Shown here: positions 1 through 5,618 of the stretch, in pieces
How the letters are laid out: every line of letters begins with the position of its first letter
Position numbering within the stretch: position 1 is the first letter of the stretch
Notes under the pieces: model-generated
What the model saw: the letters and a program-made list of their open reading frames with translations, nothing else
Database searches by the model: none
Told to the model about the DNA's origin: nothing
Position numbers and translations under genes: made by a program
Assembly (NCBI GenBank): GCA_034211175.1
Contig: JAXHUH010000312.1
Coordinates: 1 to 8,490 of the forward strand
DNA length: 8,490 nt
Direction of reading: 5' to 3'
Origin: JAXHUH01 sp034211175
Lineage (GTDB): Bacteria > Actinomycetota > Acidimicrobiia > Acidimicrobiales > CAIXPF01

Positions 1-43
1 CGTCGATCTGGTGCGGACAGGGTGCCCGCCCGGTGAGCTGTGC

Positions 44-1228
44 TCAGTCGAGCAGCTCGAGGTCGTTGTCGTCGCTCTCGTCGAGGTCGACCTCGCTGTC
101 GATCTGGGTGAAGTCCTCGGAGAAGTTCTCCTCGAGGTCGGCGTTGAAGCTGTCCTCGACCTCGAGGTCGGCCTCGACGTCGACCGTCTCGACCGAGTTG
201 TCCGAGTTGTCGACCGCCGACTGGGCGACCGCGGTCTGGCTGTTGTCGGAGTTGTCCGAGTTGTCGGAGTTGTCCGACTCGTCGACGACCGTCGTGTTGA
301 CCGAGTTGTCGGTGGCCGAGTTGTCCTCGACCTCGGTGTTGGCCTGGTTGGCCTGCTGCTGGTTGTTGTCGCCGATGGCGAGGCCGAGGTTGCCCTCGAC
401 GTCGGAGATCTCGGCGTCGATGTCGCCGGTGGTCTCGTTGCCGTCGCCGACGACGACCTGGCCATCACCGTCGTTGTCGATGTCGTTGAGGTCCCCGTCG
501 CCCAGGTTGGCGTTGTCGGCCTCGACGTTGGTGGCATCGCCGCCGCCGGTGGCGAACGCCCCGACCTCGGAGTCCTCGACGACCGTGTTGCCGTCGCCGA
601 TGATCGCACCCTCGGCGTCGACGTCGCCCTGGCCGGTCTGGATGCCCTCGAACTCGCCGGTGTTGACCGCGCTGTTCTCGATGTCGTCGCCGGCGGCCAC
701 GCCGCCGTCGGTGGCGGTGGTGTTGGTGATCTCCTGGTCGAGCTCGACATCGCCCTCGGCGTCGATCTCGGTGATGTTGCGGTTGTCGATGTTGGTGTCG
801 CCCTCGTTGGTCACGAAGGTCTCGTTGGTCACGTTGGTCGTCTGGTTCGTGACGTTCTGGACCTCGCGGATGCGCTCCACGACCCGCTCGATCGGGGCGG
901 GCGCCGGGGCCGGGGCCGGTGCCTCGGCCGGGGCCGCCGCGGCGGCGGGGGCAACCTGCTGGACCTGGTCGCCGGCGAAGATCGACCCACCGGCCTGGCT
1001 CGAGTTGTCCGACAGGTTGACGATGGTCTCCTCGACGGCCTGGCGGGTGACCTCGGGAAGCTCGTCCTTGATCTCGGTCAGCGCGGCCTCGAGGTCGGCC
1101 TCGGTGACACCGCCGAGGCCCTGCGCCTCGAGCTCCTCGAGCGAGTTCTCGTCGAAGCGGGCGGCGGTCTCCGGGTCGTTGAACATCTGGACCAGGAAGT
1201 TGGCCAGCTGATCGAGGTCCACGCTCAT
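44..1228 (-). CDS. IniB-like protein with acidic Asn/Asp-rich repeat tail (downstream paralogue)
   Basis: The 394-residue protein has four parts. Residues 1-75 are a predicted helical domain (LANFLVQMFNDPETAARF) that matches the pattern at the start of mycobacterial IniB and of the upstream paralogue. Residues 93-112 are an Ala/Pro linker. Residues 113-124 (IERVVERIREVQ) are a short amphipathic helix. Residues 125-394 are low complexity, with repeated GDGN, DNS and NxT motifs. No Lys, Arg or His occurs after R150, so 244 residues carry only negative charge. There is no Cys, signal peptide or membrane segment. GGGAG lies about 8 nt before the ATG. In mycobacteria IniB is encoded with the dynamin-like proteins IniA and IniC and responds to cell-wall stress; a similar role here is inference. 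The tail is shared with the gene at 1571-2734. The coding call is firm and the family assignment moderate. It could also be a surface adhesin, an amyloid-like scaffold or a cation-binding protein. Confidence 0.85.
   Translation of the reverse strand: MSVDLDQLANFLVQMFNDPETAARFDENSLEELEAQGLGGVTEADLEAALTEIKDELPEVTRQAVEETIVNLSDNSSQAGGSIFAGDQVQQVAPAAAAAPAEAPAPAPAPAPIERVVERIREVQNVTNQTTNVTNETFVTNEGDTNIDNRNITEIDAEGDVELDQEITNTTATDGGVAAGDDIENSAVNTGEFEGIQTGQGDVDAEGAIIGDGNTVVEDSEVGAFATGGGDATNVEADNANLGDGDLNDIDNDGDGQVVVGDGNETTGDIDAEISDVEGNLGLAIGDNNQQQANQANTEVEDNSATDNSVNTTVVDESDNSDNSDNSDNSQTAVAQSAVDNSDNSVETVDVEADLEVEDSFNADLEENFSEDFTQIDSEVDLDESDDNDLELLD
149..808 (-). repeat. Paralogous 660-bp repeat block, copy in the downstream gene
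   Basis: Codons 141-360 of the downstream IniB-like gene align without a single gap to codons 133-352 of the upstream gene (1679-2338), at a constant offset of 1530 bp. By eye I count about 24 amino-acid differences in 220 residues, mostly D/E, I/V and similar exchanges. Sequence outside the block diverges on both sides. Confidence 0.85.
239..277 (-). repeat. Short tandem DNS repeat inside the IniB-like tail
   Basis: Residues 318-330 contain four consecutive Asp-Asn-Ser triplets, encoded by a 9-nt unit that alternates between TCC and TCG-type codons on the coding strand. A related DNSDNS stretch follows at residues 340-345. The alternating codons argue for expansion of an 18-nt unit. Confidence 0.8.
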
Positions 1229-1279
1229 CTCTTTGCTCCCTTTGTGTTCTCGTACCTCCCCTGCGGAGGCGATGACCCA

Positions 1280-1320
1280 ACCCTACGACCGGTGTCGAAC
1301 GCGCCCATCGGGGAATCCCC
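1280..1320 (-). promoter_or_regulatory. Putative promoter and inverted repeat of the downstream IniB-like gene
   Basis: Read on the minus strand, GGGGATTCCCC (1320-1310; 4-bp arms) is followed by 24 nt and then TAGGGT (1285-1280), which fits the TANNNT pattern of actinobacterial -10 boxes. The implied leader is about 45 nt. The upstream paralogue has the same layout at 2792-2834 with the same 24-nt distance, which is the main support. No good -35 hexamer is visible at 17 nt. A small CCTCC/GGAGG hairpin (1255-1269) lies in the leader. Confidence 0.5.
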
Positions 1321-1441
1321 GGGTCCCATGGGGGGACTGTGGGGGAAGAGCGGTCGGGTCCCCCGGTGATACGTGAGGCGGCGTCAGCTGGTTCGGAACC
1401 CCCGTCGCCGCCCGCGGGGGTCGGTGGCGCCGTGGACGCGC

Positions 1442-1469
1442 ACGAACCCCGGCCGGAGCCGGGGTTCGT
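1442..1469 (-). terminator. Strong hairpin between the two IniB-like genes, probable terminator
   Basis: A perfect 12-bp stem (acgaaccccggc paired with gccggggttcgt) surrounds a 4-nt loop. It lies about 100 nt past the stop of the upstream gene and about 120 nt before the promoter of the downstream gene. There is no T-tract on either strand, which is common for high-GC actinobacterial terminators. An RNA-processing site is the alternative. Confidence 0.65.
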
Positions 1470-1483
1470 CGTCCTGTCTCGGT

Positions 1484-1505
1484 CGGACCGGTCGGTGCCG
1501 GTCCG
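1484..1505. other. Second inverted repeat after the upstream IniB-like gene
   Basis: An 8-bp perfect stem (cggaccgg with ccggtccg) surrounds a 6-nt loop. It sits between the stop codon at 1571 and the stronger 12-bp hairpin at 1442-1469, so the two could form a double terminator. Apart from these two hairpins, the promoter and the G-runs at 1321-1358, I see no gene or other structure in 1229-1570. Confidence 0.4.
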
Positions 1506-1570
1506 GTTCGCTGCACCGGGCCGGCGACGCCGGGCCCAGGGAAGGACCGGCCACCGCCCGGGGTGTCGGA

Positions 1571-2734
1571 TCAGACGTCGAGGGCGTCGACCTCGTTGTC
1601 ATCGCTGTTGTCGAGCTCCACGTCGCTGTCGACCGTCGTGACCTGCTCGGAGAAGTTCGCCTCGGCGTCGAGGTTGAAGCTGTCCTCGATCTCGACGTCG
1701 GCCTCGACGTCGGTCGTGGTGACCGAGTTGTCCGAGTTGTCGACCGCCGACTGGGCGAGGGCGGTCTGGCTGTTGTCGGAGTTGTCCGAGTTGTCGGAGT
1801 TGTCCGAGAAGTCCTGGACCGAGGTGTTGACCGAGTTGTCGGTGGCCGAGTTGTCCACGACGTCGGTGTTGGCCTGGTTGGCCTGCTGCTGGTTGTTGTC
1901 GCCGACCGCGAGGCCGAGGTTGCCCTCGACGTCGGAGATCTCGGCGTCGATGTCGCCCGTGGTCGCGTTGCCGTCGCCGACCACGACCTGGCCGTCACCG
2001 TCGTTGTCGATGTCGTTCAGCGTCCCGTCGCCCAGGTTGGCGTTGTCGGCCTCGACGTTGGTGGCGTTCCCGCCGCCGGTGGCGAACGCCCCGACCTCGG
2101 AGTCCTCGATGACGGTGTTGCCGTCGCCGATGACCGCGCCGTCGGCGTCGACGTCGCCCTTGCCGGTCTGGATGCCCTCGAACTCGCCGGTGTTGACCGC
2201 GGAGTTGTCGATGTCGTCGCCGGCGGCCACGCCACCCTCGGTGGCGGTCGTGTTGGTGACGTCCTGGCTGAGCTCGACATCGCCCTCGGCGTCGATCTCG
2301 GTGATGACGCGGTTGTCGATGTTCGTGTCGCCCTCGTTGAACACGTGGGTCTCGTTGACGACGTTCGTGTGGAGGTTGGTCACGTTGTTGGTGATGCGCC
2401 GGATGATCTCGGTGACCTCGGGCGCCGTGCCGCCACCGCCACCGCTGGTCGGCACGTCGACCGGACCGGCCGACTGGCCGCCCGAGGCGACGCCGCCGCC
2501 CGCGCTCAGCGAGCTCGACGACACGTTGACGATGTCGTTGCGCACGAGCTGTGCGGCTTCCGGGTCGAGCTGGAGCGCTGCGACCTCGGCGGCCTCCTCG
2601 AGCTGACCGCAGGAGGCGCCACCGAAGCCGGCGAGCTCGAGGCTGGTCCCCGGGTCGTCGACGAACGCCTGTGCGGCGTCCTCGTCGGTGAACAGGTTGA
2701 GCAGGTACTGCACGAAGGCGTTCATCTCGATCAT
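1571..2734 (-). CDS. IniB-like protein with acidic Asn/Asp-rich repeat tail (upstream paralogue)
   Basis: The 387-residue protein begins with FVQYLLNLFTDEDAAQAFVDDP, which closely follows the N-terminal pattern of mycobacterial IniB (a short YxLxLF helix, then acidic and Ala residues, then F and a DP-type turn). Residues 77-104 form a Gly/Ser-rich linker, where the paralogue has Ala/Pro. Residues 105-116 are an amphipathic helix (EVTEIIRRI). Residues 117-387 form the Asn/Asp/Thr/Gly tail with GDGN, NQQQANQAN and four DNS triplets; nothing after K192 is basic. One Cys (C42) and no signal peptide or membrane segment are present. The ATG at 2734 has GGGGAG 6 nt upstream; an in-frame ATG at 2725 is less well spaced. 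The GGGAGCAA ribosome-binding context is shared with the downstream paralogue. The gene is divergent from the acyl-CoA synthetase gene. Its molecular role is unknown; stress-responsive envelope support is inferred from IniB. Confidence 0.87.
   Translation of the reverse strand: MIEMNAFVQYLLNLFTDEDAAQAFVDDPGTSLELAGFGGASCGQLEEAAEVAALQLDPEAAQLVRNDIVNVSSSSLSAGGGVASGGQSAGPVDVPTSGGGGGTAPEVTEIIRRITNNVTNLHTNVVNETHVFNEGDTNIDNRVITEIDAEGDVELSQDVTNTTATEGGVAAGDDIDNSAVNTGEFEGIQTGKGDVDADGAVIGDGNTVIEDSEVGAFATGGGNATNVEADNANLGDGTLNDIDNDGDGQVVVGDGNATTGDIDAEISDVEGNLGLAVGDNNQQQANQANTDVVDNSATDNSVNTSVQDFSDNSDNSDNSDNSQTALAQSAVDNSDNSVTTTDVEADVEIEDSFNLDAEANFSEQVTTVDSDVELDNSDDNEVDALDV
1679..2338 (-). repeat. Paralogous 660-bp repeat block, copy in the upstream gene
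   Basis: This is the partner of the block at 149-808, collinear at an offset of 1530 bp with no insertion or deletion. It encodes the core of the Asn/Asp-rich tail. The flanking N-terminal domain and linker are clearly different between the two genes. Confidence 0.85.
1769..1807 (-). repeat. Short tandem DNS repeat in the upstream IniB-like gene
   Basis: Residues 310-322 carry four Asp-Asn-Ser triplets with the same copy number as in the paralogue at 239-277. The equal copy number fits either recent duplication or ongoing sequence exchange. Confidence 0.8.
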
Positions 2735-2791
2735 CGGTTGCTCCCCAGTGTGTCGTGCCCCGCCGGAACCGGAGCGCTTGAGTCGAGCACG

Positions 2792-2834
2792 ACGCTACGG
2801 CCTCGAATACGCCGAGACATGGGGGTTGTTCCCC
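2792..2834 (-). promoter_or_regulatory. Putative promoter and inverted repeat of the upstream IniB-like gene
   Basis: On the minus strand GGGGAACAACCCCC (2834-2821) precedes TAGCGT (2797-2792). The distance from the inner CCCC to the -10 box is 24 nt, as in the paralogue. An alternative reading is an extracytoplasmic-function sigma promoter: GGAAC, 16 nt, then CGTATT. The downstream paralogue lacks GGAAC, so the shared-layout reading is preferred. The leader would be about 50 nt. Confidence 0.5.
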
Positions 2835-2841
2835 TGATCGC

Positions 2842-2867
2842 GGGCGGGGGGACGGGGATCGGGGGGG
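2842..2867 (+). other. G-quadruplex motif in the divergent intergenic region
   Basis: Four G-runs of 3, 6, 4 and 7 bases are separated by loops of 1, 2 and 3 bases, which satisfies the standard intramolecular quadruplex pattern. It lies just upstream of the putative promoter of the divergent IniB-like gene and about 145 bp before the acyl-CoA synthetase start. A looser G-run series (1321-1358; loops of about 6, 5 and 10) sits at the equivalent place before the other IniB-like gene. Confidence 0.6.
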
Positions 2868-2927
2868 ACGACCCAGCGGGTTGTGACTTGCGGCACCTTC
2901 CGGAGGCCGGTGAGGATGTCCCGATCG

Positions 2928-2937
2928 AACGATCGTT
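2928..2937. promoter_or_regulatory. Perfect 10-bp palindrome aacgatcgtt
   Basis: The site overlaps a second symmetry, CGATCG-AA-CGATCG (2922-2935). It lies next to the 16-bp palindrome at 2941-2956 and upstream of the acyl-CoA synthetase gene, so it may be part of an operator. No regulator gene is present in the window. Confidence 0.35.
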
Positions 2938-2940
2938 GGG

Positions 2941-2956
2941 GACGGCACGTGCCGTC
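2941..2956. promoter_or_regulatory. Perfect 16-bp palindrome, putative operator of the acyl-CoA synthetase gene
   Basis: The sequence gacggcacgtgccgtc equals its own reverse complement and is centred 62 bp before the ATG at 3011. A gapless palindrome of this length so near a start codon is typical of a TetR- or GntR-type operator, and such regulators often control fatty-acid CoA ligases. The -35/-10 elements are not clear; TTGCGG (2888-2893) with GAGGAT (2912-2917) is a weak candidate, which would place the palindrome just downstream of the transcription start. Confidence 0.5.
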
Positions 2957-2997
2957 GTCGACGTGGCCGGCGAGCCCGTGCGGCAGCCGCACCGAAC

Positions 2998-3004
2998 AGG
3001 GGGG
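2998..3004 (+). promoter_or_regulatory. Ribosome binding site deciding the acyl-CoA synthetase start
   Basis: AGGGGGG ends 6 nt before the ATG at 3011. The reading frame stays open far upstream, so this site and the family-typical N-terminus fix the start. Confidence 0.6.
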
Positions 3005-3010
3005 TACCCG

Positions 3011-4576
3011 ATGTCCGAGGTGACCGACGCGCCCGTCGACATGCTCACGGCGCACGCACGCGCCCAGGGTGACAAGACGGCGGTGATCGACGACCGACCG
3101 GGGTCCGAGCCCCGATCGATGACCTACGCGGAGCTCAACGCCTACGTGAACCGCGTCGTGAGCGGGTTGCGCGAGCTCGGTGTCGCGCCCGGCGACACGG
3201 TGATGTGGTGCGGCCAGAACTCGCTCGAGCTCGTGGCGATGACCCATGCCGCCCGCAAGCTCGGGGTCACGGCGGTGCCGCTGAACTACCGCCTCGAGGA
3301 CCACGAGGCCGCGTTCGTCGTCGACAACTCGGACTCGACCGTCGTGTGGACCGACGTGGCGTTCGCCCCGCTGTTCCGCCGCATCGCCGGCGAGACCCCC
3401 CGGGTGCGCCACGTCGTCGTCTTCGGCGGTCCGCCCGAGGAGGACCAGATCGCGGAGGCCGACTTCCTCGGCTCCGCCGACGAGCCGGTCATCGACCCCG
3501 AGGCCAAGCCGAAGACGATGATCTACACGTCGGGCACGACCGGCAAGCCCAAGGGTGCGGTGCGCGAGGGCCTCGGCAGCCCCGAGCAGCTCGCCGCGCT
3601 CCTCGGTGCCATCGGCTACTCGCCCGACGACGTCTACGTCACGTGCGGACCGCTCTACCACTCGGGGCCCGGCGGCTTCGCCGGCATCGCCGCCGCACTC
3701 GGCAACACCGTGGTCGTCCAGCACAAGTTCAACGCCGAGGACTGGCTCCGGCTCATCGAGACCTACAAGTGCACCACGACGTTCTCCGCGCCGACGCCGA
3801 TCCGCATGGTGTGCAACCTGCCGCAGGAGGTGAAGGACCGCTACGACACCTCCTCGATGCGGGTCATGATCGCCAACGCGGCGCCGTGGCCGTACGCGCT
3901 CAAGGAGCAGTACGTGCGGGACTTCCCGGCCGACTCGCTGTGGGAGGTCTACGGGTCGACGGAGATGGGCGTGAACACCCTGCTCGCCCCCGCCGACCAG
4001 CTGCGCAAGCCCGGCTCGTGCGGCAAGCCGGCGCCCGGGGTCGAGGTCAAGCTCGTGGACCCGGAGGGCAACGAGGTCACCGAGCCGAACGTGCCCGGCG
4101 AGCTCTTCGTGCGCAGCGCCAGCATGTTCGTCTCGTACCACAAGGCCCATGACAAGTACCAGGAGGACGAGATCGACGGCGGGTGGCACACCGTCGGCGA
4201 CATCGCCTACCGGGACGAGGAGGGCTTCCTCTTCATCTGCGACCGCAAGAAGGACATGATCATCTCGGGCGGGATGAACATCTACCCGGCGGAGATCGAG
4301 GCGGCGCTCGAGACGTCGCCGCGGATCTTCGAGGTCGCGGTCTTCGGGATCCCGTCCGAGGAGTGGGGCGAGTCGGTCCACGCGGTCGTGGTCAGGGCCG
4401 ATGACGCCGTCACCGAGGAGGACGTCATCGCCTACGCCCGCGAGCACCTGGCCGGCTACAAGATCCCGCGCTCGGTCTCGTTCATCGACGAGATCCCCAA
4501 GACGGGGTCGAACAAGATCCTCAAGCGCGAGCTGCGCGCCCCGTTCTGGGAGGGCCACGCCACGGCCATCGCCTGA
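3011..4576 (+). CDS. AMP-forming acyl-CoA synthetase (class I adenylate-forming enzyme)
   Basis: The enzyme activates a carboxylic acid with ATP to an acyl-adenylate and transfers the acyl group to coenzyme A in the cytoplasm. It is 521 residues long, normal for the family. All core motifs are intact: the Thr/Gly/Lys phosphate loop YTSGTTGKPKGA (172-183), the adenine-binding YGSTEMG (314-320), GD at 396-397 contacting the ribose, the hinge DRKKDMIISGGMNIYP (411-426) and the C-terminal catalytic lysine K502 in PKTGSNKILKREL. The substrate cannot be read from sequence; a fatty, aromatic or steroid-derived acid is possible. The frame is open back to 1373, but that extension is antisense to the IniB-like gene; AGGGGGG before 3011 supports the chosen start. 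The gene is a single unit with a palindrome upstream and a terminator downstream. Family confidence is very high and substrate confidence low. Confidence 0.96.
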   Translation: MSEVTDAPVDMLTAHARAQGDKTAVIDDRPGSEPRSMTYAELNAYVNRVVSGLRELGVAPGDTVMWCGQNSLELVAMTHAARKLGVTAVPLNYRLEDHEAAFVVDNSDSTVVWTDVAFAPLFRRIAGETPRVRHVVVFGGPPEEDQIAEADFLGSADEPVIDPEAKPKTMIYTSGTTGKPKGAVREGLGSPEQLAALLGAIGYSPDDVYVTCGPLYHSGPGGFAGIAAALGNTVVVQHKFNAEDWLRLIETYKCTTTFSAPTPIRMVCNLPQEVKDRYDTSSMRVMIANAAPWPYALKEQYVRDFPADSLWEVYGSTEMGVNTLLAPADQLRKPGSCGKPAPGVEVKLVDPEGNEVTEPNVPGELFVRSASMFVSYHKAHDKYQEDEIDGGWHTVGDIAYRDEEGFLFICDRKKDMIISGGMNIYPAEIEAALETSPRIFEVAVFGIPSEEWGESVHAVVVRADDAVTEEDVIAYAREHLAGYKIPRSVSFIDEIPKTGSNKILKRELRAPFWEGHATAIA

Positions 4577-4606
4577 GGGCGCCGCTGCCGAATCGAACGG
4601 TGTCGA

Positions 4607-4640
4607 ACGGGCGCCCCCTCCGAGCGGAGGGGGCGCCCGT
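4607..4640. terminator. Very strong hairpin terminator after the acyl-CoA synthetase gene
   Basis: The arms acgggcgccccctccg and cggagggggcgcccgt are perfectly complementary over 16 bp with almost no loop (about 14 usable pairs and a 6-nt loop). The hairpin starts 31 nt past the TGA. There is no T-tract. Because the next gene is convergent, the hairpin may stop transcription from both sides. Confidence 0.8.
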
Positions 4641-4667
4641 GTCGTTCGTGTCGTCGGCGACCGTCGT

Positions 4668-4685
4668 GTCGCCGTCGCCGTCGCC
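4668..4685 (+). repeat. Three GTCGCC hexamers in the convergent intergenic region
   Basis: Three tandem GTCGCC units are followed by imperfect GGTGGCGT and GTCGCCGG units up to about 4715. The minus-strand translation is a GDGDGD run in a frame other than that of the neighbouring gene, so I treat it as simple sequence and not coding. Confidence 0.5.
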
Positions 4686-4738
4686 GTTGGTGGCGTGGGC
4701 GTCGCCGGTGGCGTCCGGAGCGAGCCGGCGCCGGGCGG

Positions 4739-5416
4739 TCAGCGGGTCCTGGCGCCCCGGGCCGTGGGCGCCGGGCCCAAGGCAGGACCGGCCACGACGA
4801 GCTCGCGCTCGCCGCGGGTCGTCTCCCGCACCGGCGCCAGGAACGTGTACGCCAGCAGGATCGCGGCCAGCAGCCACACCGCGGCCACGGTCCGCTGGAA
4901 GGTCACGCGGCCCTCGTCGGCCACGGGGACGGGCAGTGCGAGGCGGGCGCTGGCGTCCGCCGGCGTGGCGTCGGCGGCGCCGCTGAACGCCCGCACGTAG
5001 GCGCTGTTCGGCCCGGGCGCGTTCGACCGGAGCGCACTCACCACCGTGAGGGTGGTCGCCTCGTCGGCGGCGAGGCCCTGGTCGCGGCGGCAGCGGAGCA
5101 ACGTGGTCGAGGCCGGCGGGCTGCAGCTCCACCCGGCGCCGTCGATGCGCACGGTCTCCACGCCCCGGGGCACGGTACCGTCGATACCGATCGGCCCGGG
5201 GGCCTCCGCGGTGCCGACGTTGGTGATCTCGATGGTCCAGCGCGCCGTCGCCGGTCCTCCGGAGTCGGCGAGCGCGAGCTCGGTCACGAGGTCCGTCGTG
5301 GGGCGGGCCGCTCGGGCGACGTCCACGCTCACCAGGACGGCGAGGATGGCGATGGTGGCCACGGCGCCCGTCAGCACGATCCGTCGTGTGGCGTGTCGCT
5401 TGTACGCCCTCGGCAT
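4739..5416 (-). CDS. Membrane-anchored protein with a DUF11-like extracytoplasmic domain
   Basis: The 225-residue protein starts with a basic stretch (KRHATRR) and a membrane segment at about 13-31 that could be a signal anchor or signal peptide. Residues 40-165 form a beta-rich domain with the run WTIEITNVGTAEAPGP, then TVPRGVETVRI, GWSCSPP and LLRC. This is the usual order in DUF11/CARDB-type immunoglobulin-like repeats of surface proteins. C98 and C109 could form a disulfide outside the cell. A second membrane segment (about 177-196, VAAVWLLAAILLAYTFLAPV) and a basic 30-residue tail put the C-terminus in the cytoplasm. AGGAGG lies 4 nt before the ATG at 5416. The gene is divergent from the lipoprotein gene at 5619. 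The domain call is moderate and the topology good; the function is unknown, possibly structural in the envelope. Confidence 0.83.
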   Translation of the reverse strand: MPRAYKRHATRRIVLTGAVATIAILAVLVSVDVARAARPTTDLVTELALADSGGPATARWTIEITNVGTAEAPGPIGIDGTVPRGVETVRIDGAGWSCSPPASTTLLRCRRDQGLAADEATTLTVVSALRSNAPGPNSAYVRAFSGAADATPADASARLALPVPVADEGRVTFQRTVAAVWLLAAILLAYTFLAPVRETTRGERELVVAGPALGPAPTARGARTR

Positions 5417-5482
5417 CCCCCCTCCTCTCTACATCGTCCGGTGTCGGCCCCGGCGGCCGCCCGCACCGTTCGCCGAATCCGT

Positions 5483-5495
5483 ACCACCTGGTGGT
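5483..5495. promoter_or_regulatory. Inverted repeat ACCACC-T-GGTGGT in the divergent intergenic region
   Basis: Two perfect 6-bp arms around one base lie 67 bp before the DUF11-like gene start and 124 bp before the lipoprotein gene start. Its central position suits a shared operator for the two divergent genes. No convincing -35/-10 pair could be assigned on either strand nearby. Confidence 0.35.
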
Positions 5496-5544
5496 GTTGT
5501 TGCGAAACAATGACGATACCGTGTCGAAGGCGTCATCATCTCGT

Positions 5545-5561
5545 CACTTCGAAAAGAAGTG
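5545..5561 (+). other. Small hairpin in the leader region of the lipoprotein gene
   Basis: CACTTC and GAAGTG form a 6-bp stem around a GAAAA loop, about 58 nt before the likely start codon. It is one of the few AT-containing segments of the window and may be a leader structure or part of a regulator site. Confidence 0.3.
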
Positions 5562-5606
5562 CTCCGGGCTGCGATGTATCGGGCCCGAACCGGCGGACGT
5601 CTCGTA

Positions 5607-5612
5607 GGGAGG
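5607..5612 (+). promoter_or_regulatory. Ribosome binding site choosing the lipoprotein start
   Basis: GGGAGG is 6 nt before the ATG at 5619 and only 3 nt before the ATG at 5616. The earlier candidates, GTG 5559 and ATG 5574, lack such a site and would put a basic extension before the signal peptide. Confidence 0.55.
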
Positions 5613-5618
5613 CGCATG

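Noticed and set aside
239..281. The alternating 9-nt repeats as a CRISPR or recombination array
   Set aside because: There are no spacers of constant length, and the units encode DNS triplets in frame in both paralogues, so they are protein repeats.
11..1369. A 452-codon plus-strand open frame opposite the downstream IniB-like gene, and a second open frame at 33-1211
   Set aside because: The minus-strand gene uses mostly GAC, GTC, GAG, CTC and similar codons, whose complements are also sense codons, so long shadows are expected. The plus-strand translations are Val/Asp/Gly or Ser-rich without any domain, and lack a ribosome-binding site.
1373..3010. In-frame N-terminal extension of the acyl-CoA synthetase to 1067 residues
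   Set aside because: The extension is antisense to the upstream IniB-like gene and through intergenic DNA. The family length is about 520 residues and AGGGGGG precedes the ATG at 3011.
2795..4558. A 587-codon minus-strand open frame across the acyl-CoA synthetase gene
   Set aside because: It is the complement shadow of a gene with intact catalytic motifs; its own translation is Arg/Val/Gly/His-rich without a recognisable pattern.
4641..4738. A possible frameshifted C-terminal extension of the DUF11-like gene (translation with GDGDGDTT and TNDTGAP in another minus-strand frame)
   Set aside because: It looks composition-biased like a real acidic tail, but it runs through the terminator hairpin into the acyl-CoA synthetase gene. 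The current stop already leaves a reasonable basic cytoplasmic tail.
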